NCBI GenBank assembly: GCA_003151955.1
Contig: PLZB01000081.1
Coordinates: 1-64,000 of the forward strand
Reading direction: 5' to 3'
DNA: 64,000 nucleotides
DNA from: Acidimicrobiaceae bacterium
GTDB taxonomy: Bacteria; Actinomycetota; Acidimicrobiia; Acidimicrobiales; UBA8190
The notes beneath the pieces were generated by a model that had not been told where the DNA came from, did no database searches, and worked only from the letters and a program-made list of their open reading frames with translations. Numbering within the stretch: position 1 is the stretch's first letter; every line of letters starts with the position of its first letter. Both the position numbers and the translations under genes were made by a program. Of the stretch, positions 18,947 to 27,045 are shown piece by piece.

Positions 18947-19513
18947 ATGGCAGAGCGACTACTGAGTGCCAGGGACGTGGCCACGGCGATGGGGGTGGAG
19001 CCCGTCACCATCCGGGCGTGGGCGGCCAAGGGGATGATCCCCTGTACCCGGACGGCGGGCGGACACCGCCGCTTCAACCTCGACGAGGTGAGGGGACATC
19101 TGGGCGAAACAGGCCGACTGGTCGACGACGTGGTTCCGTTTCTCCACGAGGCGATCGACCGGTGGAGCGTGAAGCCCGTGTACGCCGGGGTCTTCGGTTC
19201 CGTGGCCCGAGGCGAGGAGACGGGGCATTCCGACATCGACGTCCTCATCGTCCCACCGAAGAGGGTGGGACCGGTCTGGCGACGTCAGCGGGTCGAGCTC
19301 AGCCTGTCGGCATGGCATCGCTGGCACCGCGAATTCAGTGTCATCGAGGCTTCGCTGGAACGACTCGAATCGATGGTGGCGAACGGTTCCGGATTCCTCG
19401 CCGCTGTGGTCGAGGACGAGGTGGCGGTGTGGGGACCTCCTACCCTCGCCAGTCTCATCCTGCCCTGGGTCGGGGGCCTCGATGTCGCTCACGGTGAACG
19501 ACAGGCCAGCTGA
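18947..19513 (+). CDS. MerR/excisionase-type DNA-binding plus MNT nucleotidyltransferase fusion (probable antitoxin)
   Basis: A 188-residue protein with two parts. Residues 4-50 are a MerR-like winged helix (LSARDVATAMGVEPVTIRAW, then GGHRRF). Residues 70-165 are a minimal nucleotidyltransferase: FGSVARGEETGHSDIDVLIV, with GS at 84-85 and catalytic Asp96 and Asp98. The next gene encodes a HEPN protein only 3 bases downstream. MNT-HEPN pairs are known toxin-antitoxin modules in which MNT neutralises HEPN by adding nucleotides (HepT/MntA type). Here the fused DNA-binding domain probably gives autoregulation at the TATAAT promoter just upstream. The locus is visibly richer in A/T than its surroundings. 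Confidence 0.85.
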   Translation: MAERLLSARDVATAMGVEPVTIRAWAAKGMIPCTRTAGGHRRFNLDEVRGHLGETGRLVDDVVPFLHEAIDRWSVKPVYAGVFGSVARGEETGHSDIDVLIVPPKRVGPVWRRQRVELSLSAWHRWHREFSVIEASLERLESMVANGSGFLAAVVEDEVAVWGPPTLASLILPWVGGLDVAHGERQAS

Positions 19514-19516
19514 GCC

Positions 19517-20164
19517 GTGAGCCGTCAACGGGGAGGAAGAACCGACGCCGCCGGTGCGTGGGAACGCGCCGAGGCATTCTGCCGGAGTGCTCAGAGGGAC
19601 TACGGGGCCGAAGCCTGGCAGACGACAGTGGCCAACGCTGTCACCGCCGGGATCGCCGCCGCCGATGTCATCGGCTTCGCCGTCGTCGGGGAGCGATCAC
19701 GGGGGGCACATGTTGAGGTGATCGATGTGCTCACCGACGCTCGGCGACCGCAGAGGGTGCTCGATGCGATGCAGTCGTTGCTGGATGTCAAGACCCCCTC
19801 CCAATATGAGACCTGGGCCTCCACGAAAGCTGACGCCGACATCGCCCTGGCCAATCTGCGCGTGCTCATGACCCAGGCCGAGGTGGCCTTCCGGCGGGCC
19901 GAGGAACACGGCTGGCCGGTTGCCGTCGGCCGGGGTCTCATCGCCTCAGCGGTGCGGAAGAGGGCTGCAGCTCCGGCGTCTCCGGCCCCGCCACCAAGAT
20001 GGGTGAGAGCGCCGAAAGGCGACCTGTGGCACCGGGTGAGTCGACAGGCCACGGGGAACGTGACGACCGTCTGCGGAGCCACCTTCAAGGCCGAAGGAGC
20101 GGGCCGATCTCAGACACGCTCCGAGCCGACCTGCGACCACTGCGCCGGTCGACCGGGGTCCTGA
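19517..20164 (+). CDS. HEPN-domain protein with C-terminal CxnCxxC module (probable toxin)
   Basis: A 215-residue protein. The N-terminal 140 residues are helical and resemble HEPN domains: an Ala-rich helix (GIAAADVIGFAVVGE) followed by R60-SRGA-H65, the RX4H ribonuclease signature, and paired helices after it. The last 45 residues (WHRVSRQATGNVTTVCG, then TCDHC) are a small Cys-rich module like those ending many actinobacterial phage or plasmid proteins. Placement directly after the MNT fusion argues for the RNase toxin of an MNT-HEPN pair, target unknown. GTG 19517 follows the antitoxin stop by 3 bases with no strong ribosome binding site, suggesting coupling. Confidence 0.72.
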   Translation: MSRQRGGRTDAAGAWERAEAFCRSAQRDYGAEAWQTTVANAVTAGIAAADVIGFAVVGERSRGAHVEVIDVLTDARRPQRVLDAMQSLLDVKTPSQYETWASTKADADIALANLRVLMTQAEVAFRRAEEHGWPVAVGRGLIASAVRKRAAAPASPAPPPRWVRAPKGDLWHRVSRQATGNVTTVCGATFKAEGAGRSQTRSEPTCDHCAGRPGS

Positions 20165-20170
20165 CCGACA

Positions 20171-20208
20171 GGGTTCTGGTTATCCGCCCTGGGGTGAGGG
20201 AGAACCCC
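20171..20208 (+). terminator. Inverted repeat after the HEPN gene
   Basis: GGGTTCT at 20171-20177 pairs with AGAACCC at 20201-20207, and a smaller GGGGT/ACCCC hairpin (20191-20195 with 20204-20208) overlaps it. No T-run follows, so terminator function is uncertain. Confidence 0.35.
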
Positions 20209-20279
20209 ACCGTGAGATCGGGTCCCAAAGTGGGTTCCCCCGGTACGAGACCAGCACGACGGGGGAGGACCGAACGGCC

Positions 20280-20822
20280 ATGGTGGATTTCCTGCACAGG
20301 ACCGATCCCAACTTCGCCCTCCGGACCCTCTTCGAGGACGCCGTGGACCTGCTCAAATGGTGCAGCTACGACGAGCCCACCGGCCGGGCCCTGCTCCGGT
20401 CGGGGAACTTCGCCGGGGGCCGGGCCCCGGTCCCGGGCCCGCTCCGGCCCATGTTCGCCCGGGCCGTCGACGAGCTCCGGAAGGAGCAACTCGAGTTCCT
20501 CTACCGCCAGCTCGAGGCCCCCGAGGCTCCGATCCTGCTGGAGACCTGCGGCTGGACCGGCCAGCAGCTCGAGCTCAAGCTGGCCTCCTTCGGGGAGGCC
20601 CGGCGCCAGGTGGCCCGCTACCTCCACATGATCGGCGAGGCCGGGATGCCGGAGTCCCTCTTCCTGGGGGCGGCCCGGAGCTACTGCACCGTCCTCCGGG
20701 GCCTGACCCCCTTCACGGGGGCGGCCGCCCTCCTCGGGATGATGGAGCTCGTCGTCAGCTTCCAGACCGACGGGGCCACCCTCCGGAGTCCCTGGGCCGA
20801 GGAGAGCTCGCCGTCCTACTGA
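20280..20822 (+). CDS. Helical protein of unknown function
   Basis: A 180-residue soluble, mainly helical protein starting MVDFLHRTDPNFALRTLFEDAVDLLKW. No family was recognised with certainty. The helix containing SFGEARRQVARYLHM and the C-terminal GAAALLGMMELVVSF give it a two-layer helical look. GGGGGAGGA lies about ten bases before ATG 20280, supporting this start. The last 7 bases overlap the convergent membrane-protein gene at 20816. Confidence 0.7.
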   Translation: MVDFLHRTDPNFALRTLFEDAVDLLKWCSYDEPTGRALLRSGNFAGGRAPVPGPLRPMFARAVDELRKEQLEFLYRQLEAPEAPILLETCGWTGQQLELKLASFGEARRQVARYLHMIGEAGMPESLFLGAARSYCTVLRGLTPFTGAAALLGMMELVVSFQTDGATLRSPWAEESSPSY

Positions 20823-21994
20823 CGGGGAACCACGTCGACCTGGATCCGGAGGTCGACGGCGGAGACCCCGACGCAGTTCTGGCCCTGCCGGTCGCAGATG
20901 ATCCCGGACGGCCCGACGGCGGAGAGGGTCGCCGCGCCGACGGCGACGACGGCGAAGGCGGTGCAGGTGGCGCCGGTCGGGCAGGCCACCCCGGCCGGGA
21001 CGGCCGTCGGGGTCAGGACGGGCGGCTCGGAGGAGGTCGGGGTGCCCCAGGGGACGATCTGGCCCGGGGTCCGGCCGTAGCGGTGGCTGACGAGCTGCTC
21101 GTCGACGGTGTCCCCGAGGGAGACCTGGACCGGGGAGGAGGTCTGGTCGGTCACGACGACGACCCGACCCGCGGGCGGGACAGTCGTGGTGGTGGGCACC
21201 GGGACGGGAGGCGGCCCAGTCATGAAGGCGTCGACGTCGGCAAGCGAGGAAGGCTGGCTCCGGTCGTTGCACACCGGCAGACCGGGCGAGGGGCCCGTCA
21301 CCGGCCCTGTGACGCTTCCAGCCGACCCGAACGTCGCCTCCAGCTCGAGAGAGACCGGCGGGGCACCACACCAGTTTGACCAGTAGACCTCCATGAGGGC
21401 CGAGGCCGGTGGTCGTCCGGGATCGAGGAGAACTCGACTGGGGAGCATGAGGTCCGAGACTTGAGACGTGTCGAGCCCGACACCACCTGAGAGCAGATTT
21501 ACAACTGGTTGGTTGACGAGCGCGCAGGCGGTCGGGGCGGTGTTGGTCAAGGTGACGATGATGACGACTACACCGGCGAAACCTCCGGCCTGGGCAAACC
21601 CGGTCAGCGACAGAGAGGCCCCCGGGCAGTCGGGCGTCCCGGGCGGGATCGGCACTGTCGTCGTGGACCCCCCCGGCAGCGTCGTCGTCGGTCCCCCGGG
21701 CAGCGTGGTCGTCGAGAGCGGCGGAAAGGTCGTCGTCGGCCCGCCGGCCCCGGTGGTGGTCGGTCCGACGGCCCGGGTGGTGGTCCCCCCGGTCAGGGCC
21801 AGAGGGAGGCCGACGGCGAGGCCGAGGACGGCGACGGCGGCCAGGGTGGCGACGGCCCGCTGGCGTTGGGCCCGGGCCCGGCGACGGTGGTGGAGCTCGG
21901 GGAGGGCAGCGGGGTCGGGGGGGTCGACGGCGAGGTCGAAGCCTGCGAAACGGGAGGCCAGGGCCCCGTCGGGATCGGGCTGGGTGTCAGTCAA
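20816..21994 (-). CDS. Sigma-linked single-pass membrane protein with DUF4232-like domain
   Basis: A 392-residue protein. Residues 1-48 are cytoplasmic with an Arg-rich patch (HHRRRARAQRQRA), then one membrane helix (VATLAAVAVLGLAVGLPLAL). A Thr/Pro-rich stalk follows (TTTLPGGPTTTLPGG repeats to about residue 115). Outside are two parts: a DUF4232-like Ig domain with paired Cys and a C-terminal beta-rich domain containing PTSSEPPVL. Its start overlaps the stop of the sigma-factor gene by 8 bases, so it is cotranslated and may act as its membrane sensor. It lacks the zinc-binding HxxxCxxC of ordinary anti-sigma domains. Confidence 0.78.
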   Translation of the reverse strand: MTDTQPDPDGALASRFAGFDLAVDPPDPAALPELHHRRRARAQRQRAVATLAAVAVLGLAVGLPLALTGGTTTRAVGPTTTGAGGPTTTFPPLSTTTLPGGPTTTLPGGSTTTVPIPPGTPDCPGASLSLTGFAQAGGFAGVVVIIVTLTNTAPTACALVNQPVVNLLSGGVGLDTSQVSDLMLPSRVLLDPGRPPASALMEVYWSNWCGAPPVSLELEATFGSAGSVTGPVTGPSPGLPVCNDRSQPSSLADVDAFMTGPPPVPVPTTTTVPPAGRVVVVTDQTSSPVQVSLGDTVDEQLVSHRYGRTPGQIVPWGTPTSSEPPVLTPTAVPAGVACPTGATCTAFAVVAVGAATLSAVGPSGIICDRQGQNCVGVSAVDLRIQVDVVPRQ

Positions 21995-22508
21995 CGGAGG
22001 TTCCCCCTTCCTGGGAGACGAGGGTGAGGAGGGAGGCCCGGGCCCGGTGGAGGAGGGCCTTGACGGTCCCCTCGGCCAGTCCCAGGGTCTCGGCCGTCTG
22101 GGCCAGGGAGAGGCCGAAGCGGTAGTGGAGGACGGCGACCTCCCGCTGGCGGCGGCTGAGCCGGCTGAGGGTCCGGATGAGGTCGACGTCGGCGGCGACG
22201 GAGGCCGGCCCGTCGGGGACCTCGGTCTCGAGGGTGTCGGCCAGGCGGTGGAGGGCCCGGCGCTCCCGACCGAGTCGACGGAGGTCGTTCTTCAGGTGGT
22301 TGACGGCGACGGTCCGGACCCAGGCCGGGAGGGACTCGATGGCGGCGCCGTGGCCGGGGGACTGCCAGGCCCGGAGGAGGGCCTCCTGGGCCGCCTCCTC
22401 GGCCATCGAGCGGTTCCCGCAGATGAGGGTCAGGGACGAGACGAGGGGGCGGTAGTCGGCGGCCATGTACCGCTCGAGGTCCTCCTCGCAGATCCCGCCC
22501 ACGGCCAC
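21987..22508 (-). CDS. ECF-type RNA polymerase sigma factor
   Basis: A 173-residue sigma-70-family factor. Region 2 is visible as SLTLICGNRSMAEEAAQEALLRAWQ followed by LPAWVRTVAVNHLKNDLRR; region 4 is LSRRQREVAVLHYRFGLSLAQTAETLGLAEGTVKALLHRARASL, with the helix-turn-helix. It should direct transcription in response to an outside signal passed through the overlapping membrane protein downstream. GTG 22508 is chosen because TAGCTT lies exactly six bases upstream, the leaderless arrangement seen elsewhere here; GTG 22511 is one codon earlier. Confidence 0.92.
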   Translation of the reverse strand: MAVGGICEEDLERYMAADYRPLVSSLTLICGNRSMAEEAAQEALLRAWQSPGHGAAIESLPAWVRTVAVNHLKNDLRRLGRERRALHRLADTLETEVPDGPASVAADVDLIRTLSRLSRRQREVAVLHYRFGLSLAQTAETLGLAEGTVKALLHRARASLLTLVSQEGGTSVD

Positions 22509-22600
22509 CACGACAAGCTAGACACCGCCGGGGCCCGGGGAGGTTTACACCCACACCTCATCGGGATGGGGCTCCTCCGGGGGAGGGCTTCCCCGGGGGC

Positions 22601-22819
22601 TCAGGTCTCGTCGATGAAGCCGTGGTCGACGGGCCGGAGGAGGACGACGGCCCGCTCGACGGCGTTCCGGGCCCGGATGAGGCGGCGCTCCTGGCGGACG
22701 AGGACCGGGTCGGCCATGGCCTCGGTCCGGGAGGAGGCCTCCCGGAGGGTGTCGAGGGCGAGGTCGGCGATCTCCTCGGCGATGGACTCGAGCCGTTCGG
22801 CCAGCTCCTCGGCGGACAT
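22601..22819 (-). CDS. Small helical protein cotranscribed with the acyl-CoA ligase
   Basis: A 72-residue, highly charged helical protein starting MSAEELAERLESIAEEIADLALD. Its ATG is directly next to the TAG of the acyl-CoA ligase gene, so it is the second gene of that operon. No known domain was recognised; heptad-like spacing suggests a coiled coil. Confidence 0.68.
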   Translation of the reverse strand: MSAEELAERLESIAEEIADLALDTLREASSRTEAMADPVLVRQERRLIRARNAVERAVVLLRPVDHGFIDET

Positions 22820-24448
22820 CTAGCCCCGCGTCGCCGTGCCGGTCTCGACGATCACGATCGTCTTCTCGGCCACCAGGACCCGGAGACCCTTCTTGTCGAA
22901 CTTCCCCACCGAGGTCTTGGGGAGCTCGTCGACGAAAGCCCACCGCTCCGGAAGCCACCACTTCGCCACCCGGGGGGTGAGGAACTCAACCAGGGCCTGG
23001 GGATCGGCCTCGGCCCCCTCGGCCAGGACGATCACGGCCAGGGGCCGCTCGTCCCAGCGGGGGTCGGGGACGCCGATGACGGCGGCCTCGAAGACCCCGG
23101 GGAAGGCCATGACCTCGTTCTCGAGCTCCACCGAGGAGATCCATTCCCCCCCGGACTTGATGACGTCCTTGGTCCGGTCGGAGATGGTCATGTAGCCCTG
23201 GCCGTCGAGGGTCCCGATGTCCCCGGTCCGGAGCCAGCCGTCCCGGAACCGGTCCGGGCTTGGGTCGCCGAAGTAGGCCCCGGTGATCCAGGGTCCCTTG
23301 ACCTCGAACTCCCCGATGGCCTCGCCGTCGTTGGGGAGGACGGTCCCGTCCTCGTCGGTGATCCGGAGCTGGACCCCGGCCACCACCCGGCCGGCCTTCA
23401 CCCGCCAGTCCATCTCCTCGTCGGCCGGGGTGCCCTTGGGGGCCCGGGACAGGGCGCAGACGGGGCTGGTCTCTGTCATCCCCCAGCCCTGGATCATCTC
23501 CACCCCGAATTTGTCCCGGTAGGCCTCCATCAGGGCCCGGGGCACGGCCGCCCCGCCCGCGGTGAGCATCCGGACCGAGGAGAGGTCGACCTCGTTGGTC
23601 TGGCTGTAGCGGAGGAGGTCGTTCCAGATGGTGGGGACCCCGAGGGAGAGGGTGGGGCGCTGCTCCCGGAAGACCCGGCTGAGGGGCTCGGCCTGGAGGA
23701 ACCGCTCGGGCATGATCAGGTCGGTCCCGGCCAGGAAGGCGGTGTAGGGCATCCCCCAGGCATTGGCGTGGAACATGGGGACGATGGCGAGGACCCGGTC
23801 GCCCTCGGTGGCCCCGACCCCGTTGGCGGCCGTCCCGGCGAAGGAGTGGAGCCAGGTGGAGCGGTGGCTGTAGACGACGCCCTTGGGGTTGCCGGTCGTC
23901 CCCGACGTGTAGCACATGGCCGCGGCCTGGCGTTCGTCGAATTCGGGCCAGTCGCAGCCGGGCTCCTCGGCCCCGACGAGGTCCTCGTAGGCCAGGGTCT
24001 CCCCCAGCCCCTCGGTGCTCCCCTGGCCGACGACGATGACGTGCTCGACGGTGGGGCAGTCGGCCCGGACCCGGGCGAAGAGGGGGGCGACCGAGGCGTC
24101 GACGATGACGACCTTGTCCTCGGCGTGGTTGACGACGTAGGCGAGCTGCTCGGGGAAGAGCCGGATGTTGAGGGTGTGGAGGACGGCCCCCATGGAGGGG
24201 ACGGCCAGGTAGGCCTCGAGGTGTTCCTGGTCGTTCCACATGAAGGTCCCGACCCGGTCGCTGTCGCCGATCCCGAGCCGGCCCAGGGCCTTGGCCAGCT
24301 GCTCGGCCCGGGCGGCGACCTCGGCGAAGCTGGCCTGGCGGTAGCCGTCGGCGGTGACGGTGACGACGAGGCTGTCGCCGTAGACGACCTGACCGTGGCG
24401 GAGGATCCCGCTGATCAGGAGGGGTGCGTCCTGCATCGTGCTCAGCAT
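22820..24448 (-). CDS. Long/medium-chain acyl-CoA synthetase (AMP-binding)
   Basis: A 542-residue adenylate-forming enzyme that activates a fatty acid to its CoA thioester with ATP. The AMP-binding motif YTSGTTGNPKGVVYSHRS lies near residue 178, GWGMTETSP near 320, and the C-terminal hinge GWLRTGDIG then KDVIKSGGEWIS. Lys in SVGKFDKK near the end is the adenylation Lys. Overall length and the ISSVELE segment resemble AlkK/FadD-type ligases. ATG 24448 is preferred because TAGGCT lies seven bases upstream; ATG 24436 is an alternative. A small helical gene follows without a gap. Confidence 0.93.
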   Translation of the reverse strand: MLSTMQDAPLLISGILRHGQVVYGDSLVVTVTADGYRQASFAEVAARAEQLAKALGRLGIGDSDRVGTFMWNDQEHLEAYLAVPSMGAVLHTLNIRLFPEQLAYVVNHAEDKVVIVDASVAPLFARVRADCPTVEHVIVVGQGSTEGLGETLAYEDLVGAEEPGCDWPEFDERQAAAMCYTSGTTGNPKGVVYSHRSTWLHSFAGTAANGVGATEGDRVLAIVPMFHANAWGMPYTAFLAGTDLIMPERFLQAEPLSRVFREQRPTLSLGVPTIWNDLLRYSQTNEVDLSSVRMLTAGGAAVPRALMEAYRDKFGVEMIQGWGMTETSPVCALSRAPKGTPADEEMDWRVKAGRVVAGVQLRITDEDGTVLPNDGEAIGEFEVKGPWITGAYFGDPSPDRFRDGWLRTGDIGTLDGQGYMTISDRTKDVIKSGGEWISSVELENEVMAFPGVFEAAVIGVPDPRWDERPLAVIVLAEGAEADPQALVEFLTPRVAKWWLPERWAFVDELPKTSVGKFDKKGLRVLVAEKTIVIVETGTATRG

Positions 24449-24477
24449 GGCCGGGAGCCTACCGCCGGGATTCCCCC

Positions 24478-24507
24478 TTGACCGAAGCCGGCATGACGTG
24501 TTCTATT
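24478..24507 (+). promoter_or_regulatory. Sigma-70-like promoter for the NlpC/P60 gene
   Basis: TTGACC at 24478-24483 and TCTATT at 24502-24507 are separated by 18 bases, about 85 bases upstream of ATG 24591. This fits a housekeeping promoter with a leadered message. Confidence 0.45.
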
Positions 24508-24590
24508 CAGCTCTGCCCCGTCGGCTGCGACGGGAGCGCTCTGAGCTCCGGCTCACCGAAGACCCCTCGCACGGTGGAGCTGGACCGGAC

Positions 24591-25154
24591 ATGAAGACCT
24601 TCCTCGCCCTCTTCCTCGGCGCCGTCACCCTGCTCGGGGTGGCCGTCGCCGGGGTCGTCGTCCTCGTGGCCACGGTGGCCTCCGACCCCCTCGCCCTCAT
24701 CCCCGACCTCGCCGCCGGGACGGGGACGGCGGGCCCGTCCCTCCCGGCCGAGCTCGCCGCCGCCGACCAGGCCCCGGTCGGCGTCGAGGCCCCGCCGGCT
24801 CAGGTGGCCGTCGAATGGGCCCTGGCCCAGGTGGGGACCCCCTACCTCTGGGGCGGGGAGGGTCGGGGCGGTTTCGACTGCTCCGGTCTCGTCCAGGCCG
24901 CCTTCGCCCGGGCCGGGGTGACCCTCCCCCGGGTGGCCCAGGACCAGTACGCCGCCGGGCCGGGCCTCGACCGAGGCGGGGGCCTCCTCCCCGGGGACCT
25001 CGTCTTCTTCGGGAGCTCCCCCACCGCCGTCGACCACGTCGGGATCTACGTCGGATCCGGGGAGATGGTCGACGCCCCCCACAGCGGGGCCGACGTCCGG
25101 GTCGAGGCGGTCTGGACGGCGGGCTATGTCGGGGCGACGGGACCGGGCCGGTGA
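24591..25154 (+). CDS. NlpC/P60-family cell-wall endopeptidase
   Basis: A 187-residue exported or membrane-anchored protein. An N-terminal hydrophobic helix (MKTFLALFLGAVTLLGVAVAG) is followed by a short linker and an NlpC/P60 domain from residue 80. This has VGTPYLWGG, nucleophile Cys97 in FDCSGL, and His149 in DHVGIYVG. It probably cleaves gamma-D-glutamyl-diaminopimelate bonds in peptidoglycan. GGTGGAG lies 11 bases before ATG 24591. Unlike the NlpC protein at 11848 it has no propeller repeats. Confidence 0.88.
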   Translation: MKTFLALFLGAVTLLGVAVAGVVVLVATVASDPLALIPDLAAGTGTAGPSLPAELAAADQAPVGVEAPPAQVAVEWALAQVGTPYLWGGEGRGGFDCSGLVQAAFARAGVTLPRVAQDQYAAGPGLDRGGGLLPGDLVFFGSSPTAVDHVGIYVGSGEMVDAPHSGADVRVEAVWTAGYVGATGPGR

Positions 25155-25201
25155 GCGAGGCCTTCCTGATCCCAGCCCGGCAACCCCGGCTCCGGCCTGG
25201 G

Positions 25202-25207
25202 TATGGT
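25202..25207 (+). promoter_or_regulatory. TATGGT -10 box for a leaderless mRNA
   Basis: TATGGT ends exactly six bases before ATG 25214, with no Shine-Dalgarno sequence between; the phosphotriesterase-like gene is probably transcribed from its start codon. Confidence 0.55.
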
Positions 25208-25213
25208 TCGGGG

Positions 25214-26185
25214 ATGGGAGAGGTCCAGACCGTCCGGGGCCCTGTCGACGCCTCCGGGCTCGGCCGGGTCCTCATGCACGAGCACGTCTTCGTCCGATCC
25301 ACCGAGGTGGAGCAGAACTGGCCCACGGGCTGGGACGCCCGGGTCGAGGTGGCCAAGGCGGTTGAGCGGCTCACCGAGCTCCACCAGGCCGGGATCGGGA
25401 CCATCGTCGATCTGACCGTCGTGGGCCTGGGGCGGGATCTGGCCCTCGTCCGGGAGGTGGCCGACCAGGTCGAGCTCCACATCGTGGCGGCCACCGGCCT
25501 CTACACCTACGACGCCCTCCCCCACTACTTCGATCTCCGGACCGCCGCCTTCTCCCCCGAGGGCCTCGATGCCCTCGAGGAATGCTTCGACCACGACTCG
25601 ACCGAGGGGATCCAGGGCACCGGGATCAGGCCGGGGATCCTCAAGTGCGCCACCGACGAGGCCGGGGTCACCCCCGGGGTGGAACGGGTCCTCCGGGCCG
25701 TGGCCAAGGTTCACCGCAGGACGGGGCTCCCCATCTCGACCCACACCCACGCGGCGACGAAGCGGGGTCTCGACCAGCAGCGGATCTTCCTCGAGGAGGG
25801 GGTCGACCTCTCCCGGGTGATCATCGGCCACAGCGGGGACTCCACCGACCTCGACTACCTCGAGGAGCTCCTCCGGGCCGGCTCCACCCTCGGGATGGAC
25901 CGGTTCGGGATCGACATCTACTGCCCGACCCCCCAGCGGGTCGAGACGGTGGCCGAGCTCTGCCGGCGGGGCTGGGCCGACCAACTCGTCCTCTCCCACG
26001 ACACCTCCTGCCACATCGACTGGCTCTCCGACCAGCTCCGCTCCTACCAGCCCAACTGGAACTTCCTCCACATCAGCCAGGACGTTATCCCCGCCCTCCG
26101 CCAGGCCGGGGTCACCGAGGAGCAGCTCGACGCCATGTTGATCGAGGCCCCCCGGCGACTCCTCGACCACGGCCCCGGCTACTGA
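25214..26185 (+). CDS. Phosphotriesterase-family amidohydrolase
   Basis: A 323-residue TIM-barrel metal hydrolase of the PTE/lactonase group. The metal ligands are all present: HEH at residues 22-24 (VLMHEHVF), a Lys in ILKCATDE that is likely carbamylated, His in STHTHAA, His in IIGHSGD, and Asp in LSHDT. Members hydrolyse lactones, with side activity on organophosphates; the native substrate here is unknown. ATG 25214 is preceded by a TATGGT box six bases away. The mycothiol-type gene follows 23 bases downstream. Confidence 0.9.
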   Translation: MGEVQTVRGPVDASGLGRVLMHEHVFVRSTEVEQNWPTGWDARVEVAKAVERLTELHQAGIGTIVDLTVVGLGRDLALVREVADQVELHIVAATGLYTYDALPHYFDLRTAAFSPEGLDALEECFDHDSTEGIQGTGIRPGILKCATDEAGVTPGVERVLRAVAKVHRRTGLPISTHTHAATKRGLDQQRIFLEEGVDLSRVIIGHSGDSTDLDYLEELLRAGSTLGMDRFGIDIYCPTPQRVETVAELCRRGWADQLVLSHDTSCHIDWLSDQLRSYQPNWNFLHISQDVIPALRQAGVTEEQLDAMLIEAPRRLLDHGPGY

Positions 26186-26208
26186 GCAACCCGGGCTCTC
26201 CGACCGCC

Positions 26209-26883
26209 GTGGACACCGCCTCCCTCTACCGGGCCACCCGGGACCGACTCCTGGTCGTGGCCGGCGACCTCTCCGAGGAGGAACTGACCCGGCCGGTGGC
26301 CGCCCTCCCGGGATGGACCGTCCTCGACACCTACGCCCACCTGACCGGGGTCTGCGCCGACATGCTCGACGGCCGGCTCGAGGGCGCCGGGTCCCCACCC
26401 TGGACGGCGGTCCAGGTGGCCGCCCGGGCGGGCCGGTCCCTGGCCGAGGTCGCCGCCGAGTGGGCCGACCGGGGCCCCGACCTCGACCGCCTCCTGGCCG
26501 AGGGTGACTCCGCCCGGACCGGCTTCGTCGGCTTCGACGTCTGGACCCACGAGCAGGACATCCGCTCGACGGTCGGCCTCGGCTGCGGCCGGGATGACGA
26601 CCGGGTCCGGTTCCTCGGTGCCCGTGGCCTCGAGATCTTCGGACCCCGCTTCGACTCCGAGGGGACCGCTCCCCTCCTGGTCGTCACCGAGCAGGGGGAG
26701 TCCGTCCTCGGGACCGGAGCCCCCGCCGTCACCCTCCGGATCTCGAGCTACGAGTTCCTCCGGACCGTCTTCGGCCGGCGGAGCCGCTCCCAGATCGAGG
26801 CCGCCGGCTGGGAGGGGGACCCGAGCCCCTTCATCGACCGGCTCAGCCTCTTCGACCTCCCCGAAACCGACCTCCCGGACTGA
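26209..26883 (+). CDS. Maleylpyruvate isomerase-like (mycothiol-dependent/DinB fold) protein
   Basis: A 224-residue protein of the MDMPI/DinB-like superfamily. The N-terminal four-helix bundle starts SLYRATRDRLLVVAGDLSEEELTRPVAALPGWTVLDTYAHL, with the His typical of the metal site. Further His lies in DVWTHEQDIR, where the third ligand is expected. The C-terminal third (LLVVTEQGES, then SSYEFLRTVFGRRSRSQI) is the domain found in actinobacterial members. Such proteins use mycothiol as a thiol cofactor. GTG 26209 lies 23 bases after the phosphotriesterase-like gene, so the two are probably one operon. Confidence 0.82.
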   Translation: MDTASLYRATRDRLLVVAGDLSEEELTRPVAALPGWTVLDTYAHLTGVCADMLDGRLEGAGSPPWTAVQVAARAGRSLAEVAAEWADRGPDLDRLLAEGDSARTGFVGFDVWTHEQDIRSTVGLGCGRDDDRVRFLGARGLEIFGPRFDSEGTAPLLVVTEQGESVLGTGAPAVTLRISSYEFLRTVFGRRSRSQIEAAGWEGDPSPFIDRLSLFDLPETDLPD

Positions 26884-27045
26884 CGATCGGATCCCGTTCG
26901 GGCCCGGTTCTCACGCCCCCGGACCTCGTTGATCACTAGTTGTGGTGATTTCAACCACGTTGTGTGCCAATCGTCAAAGATCGGTTCGGGTTGCCGCCGA
27001 TGGACTCTGTGAAGACACCGTCCGAACAGGATCCAGGGGGCAGGA

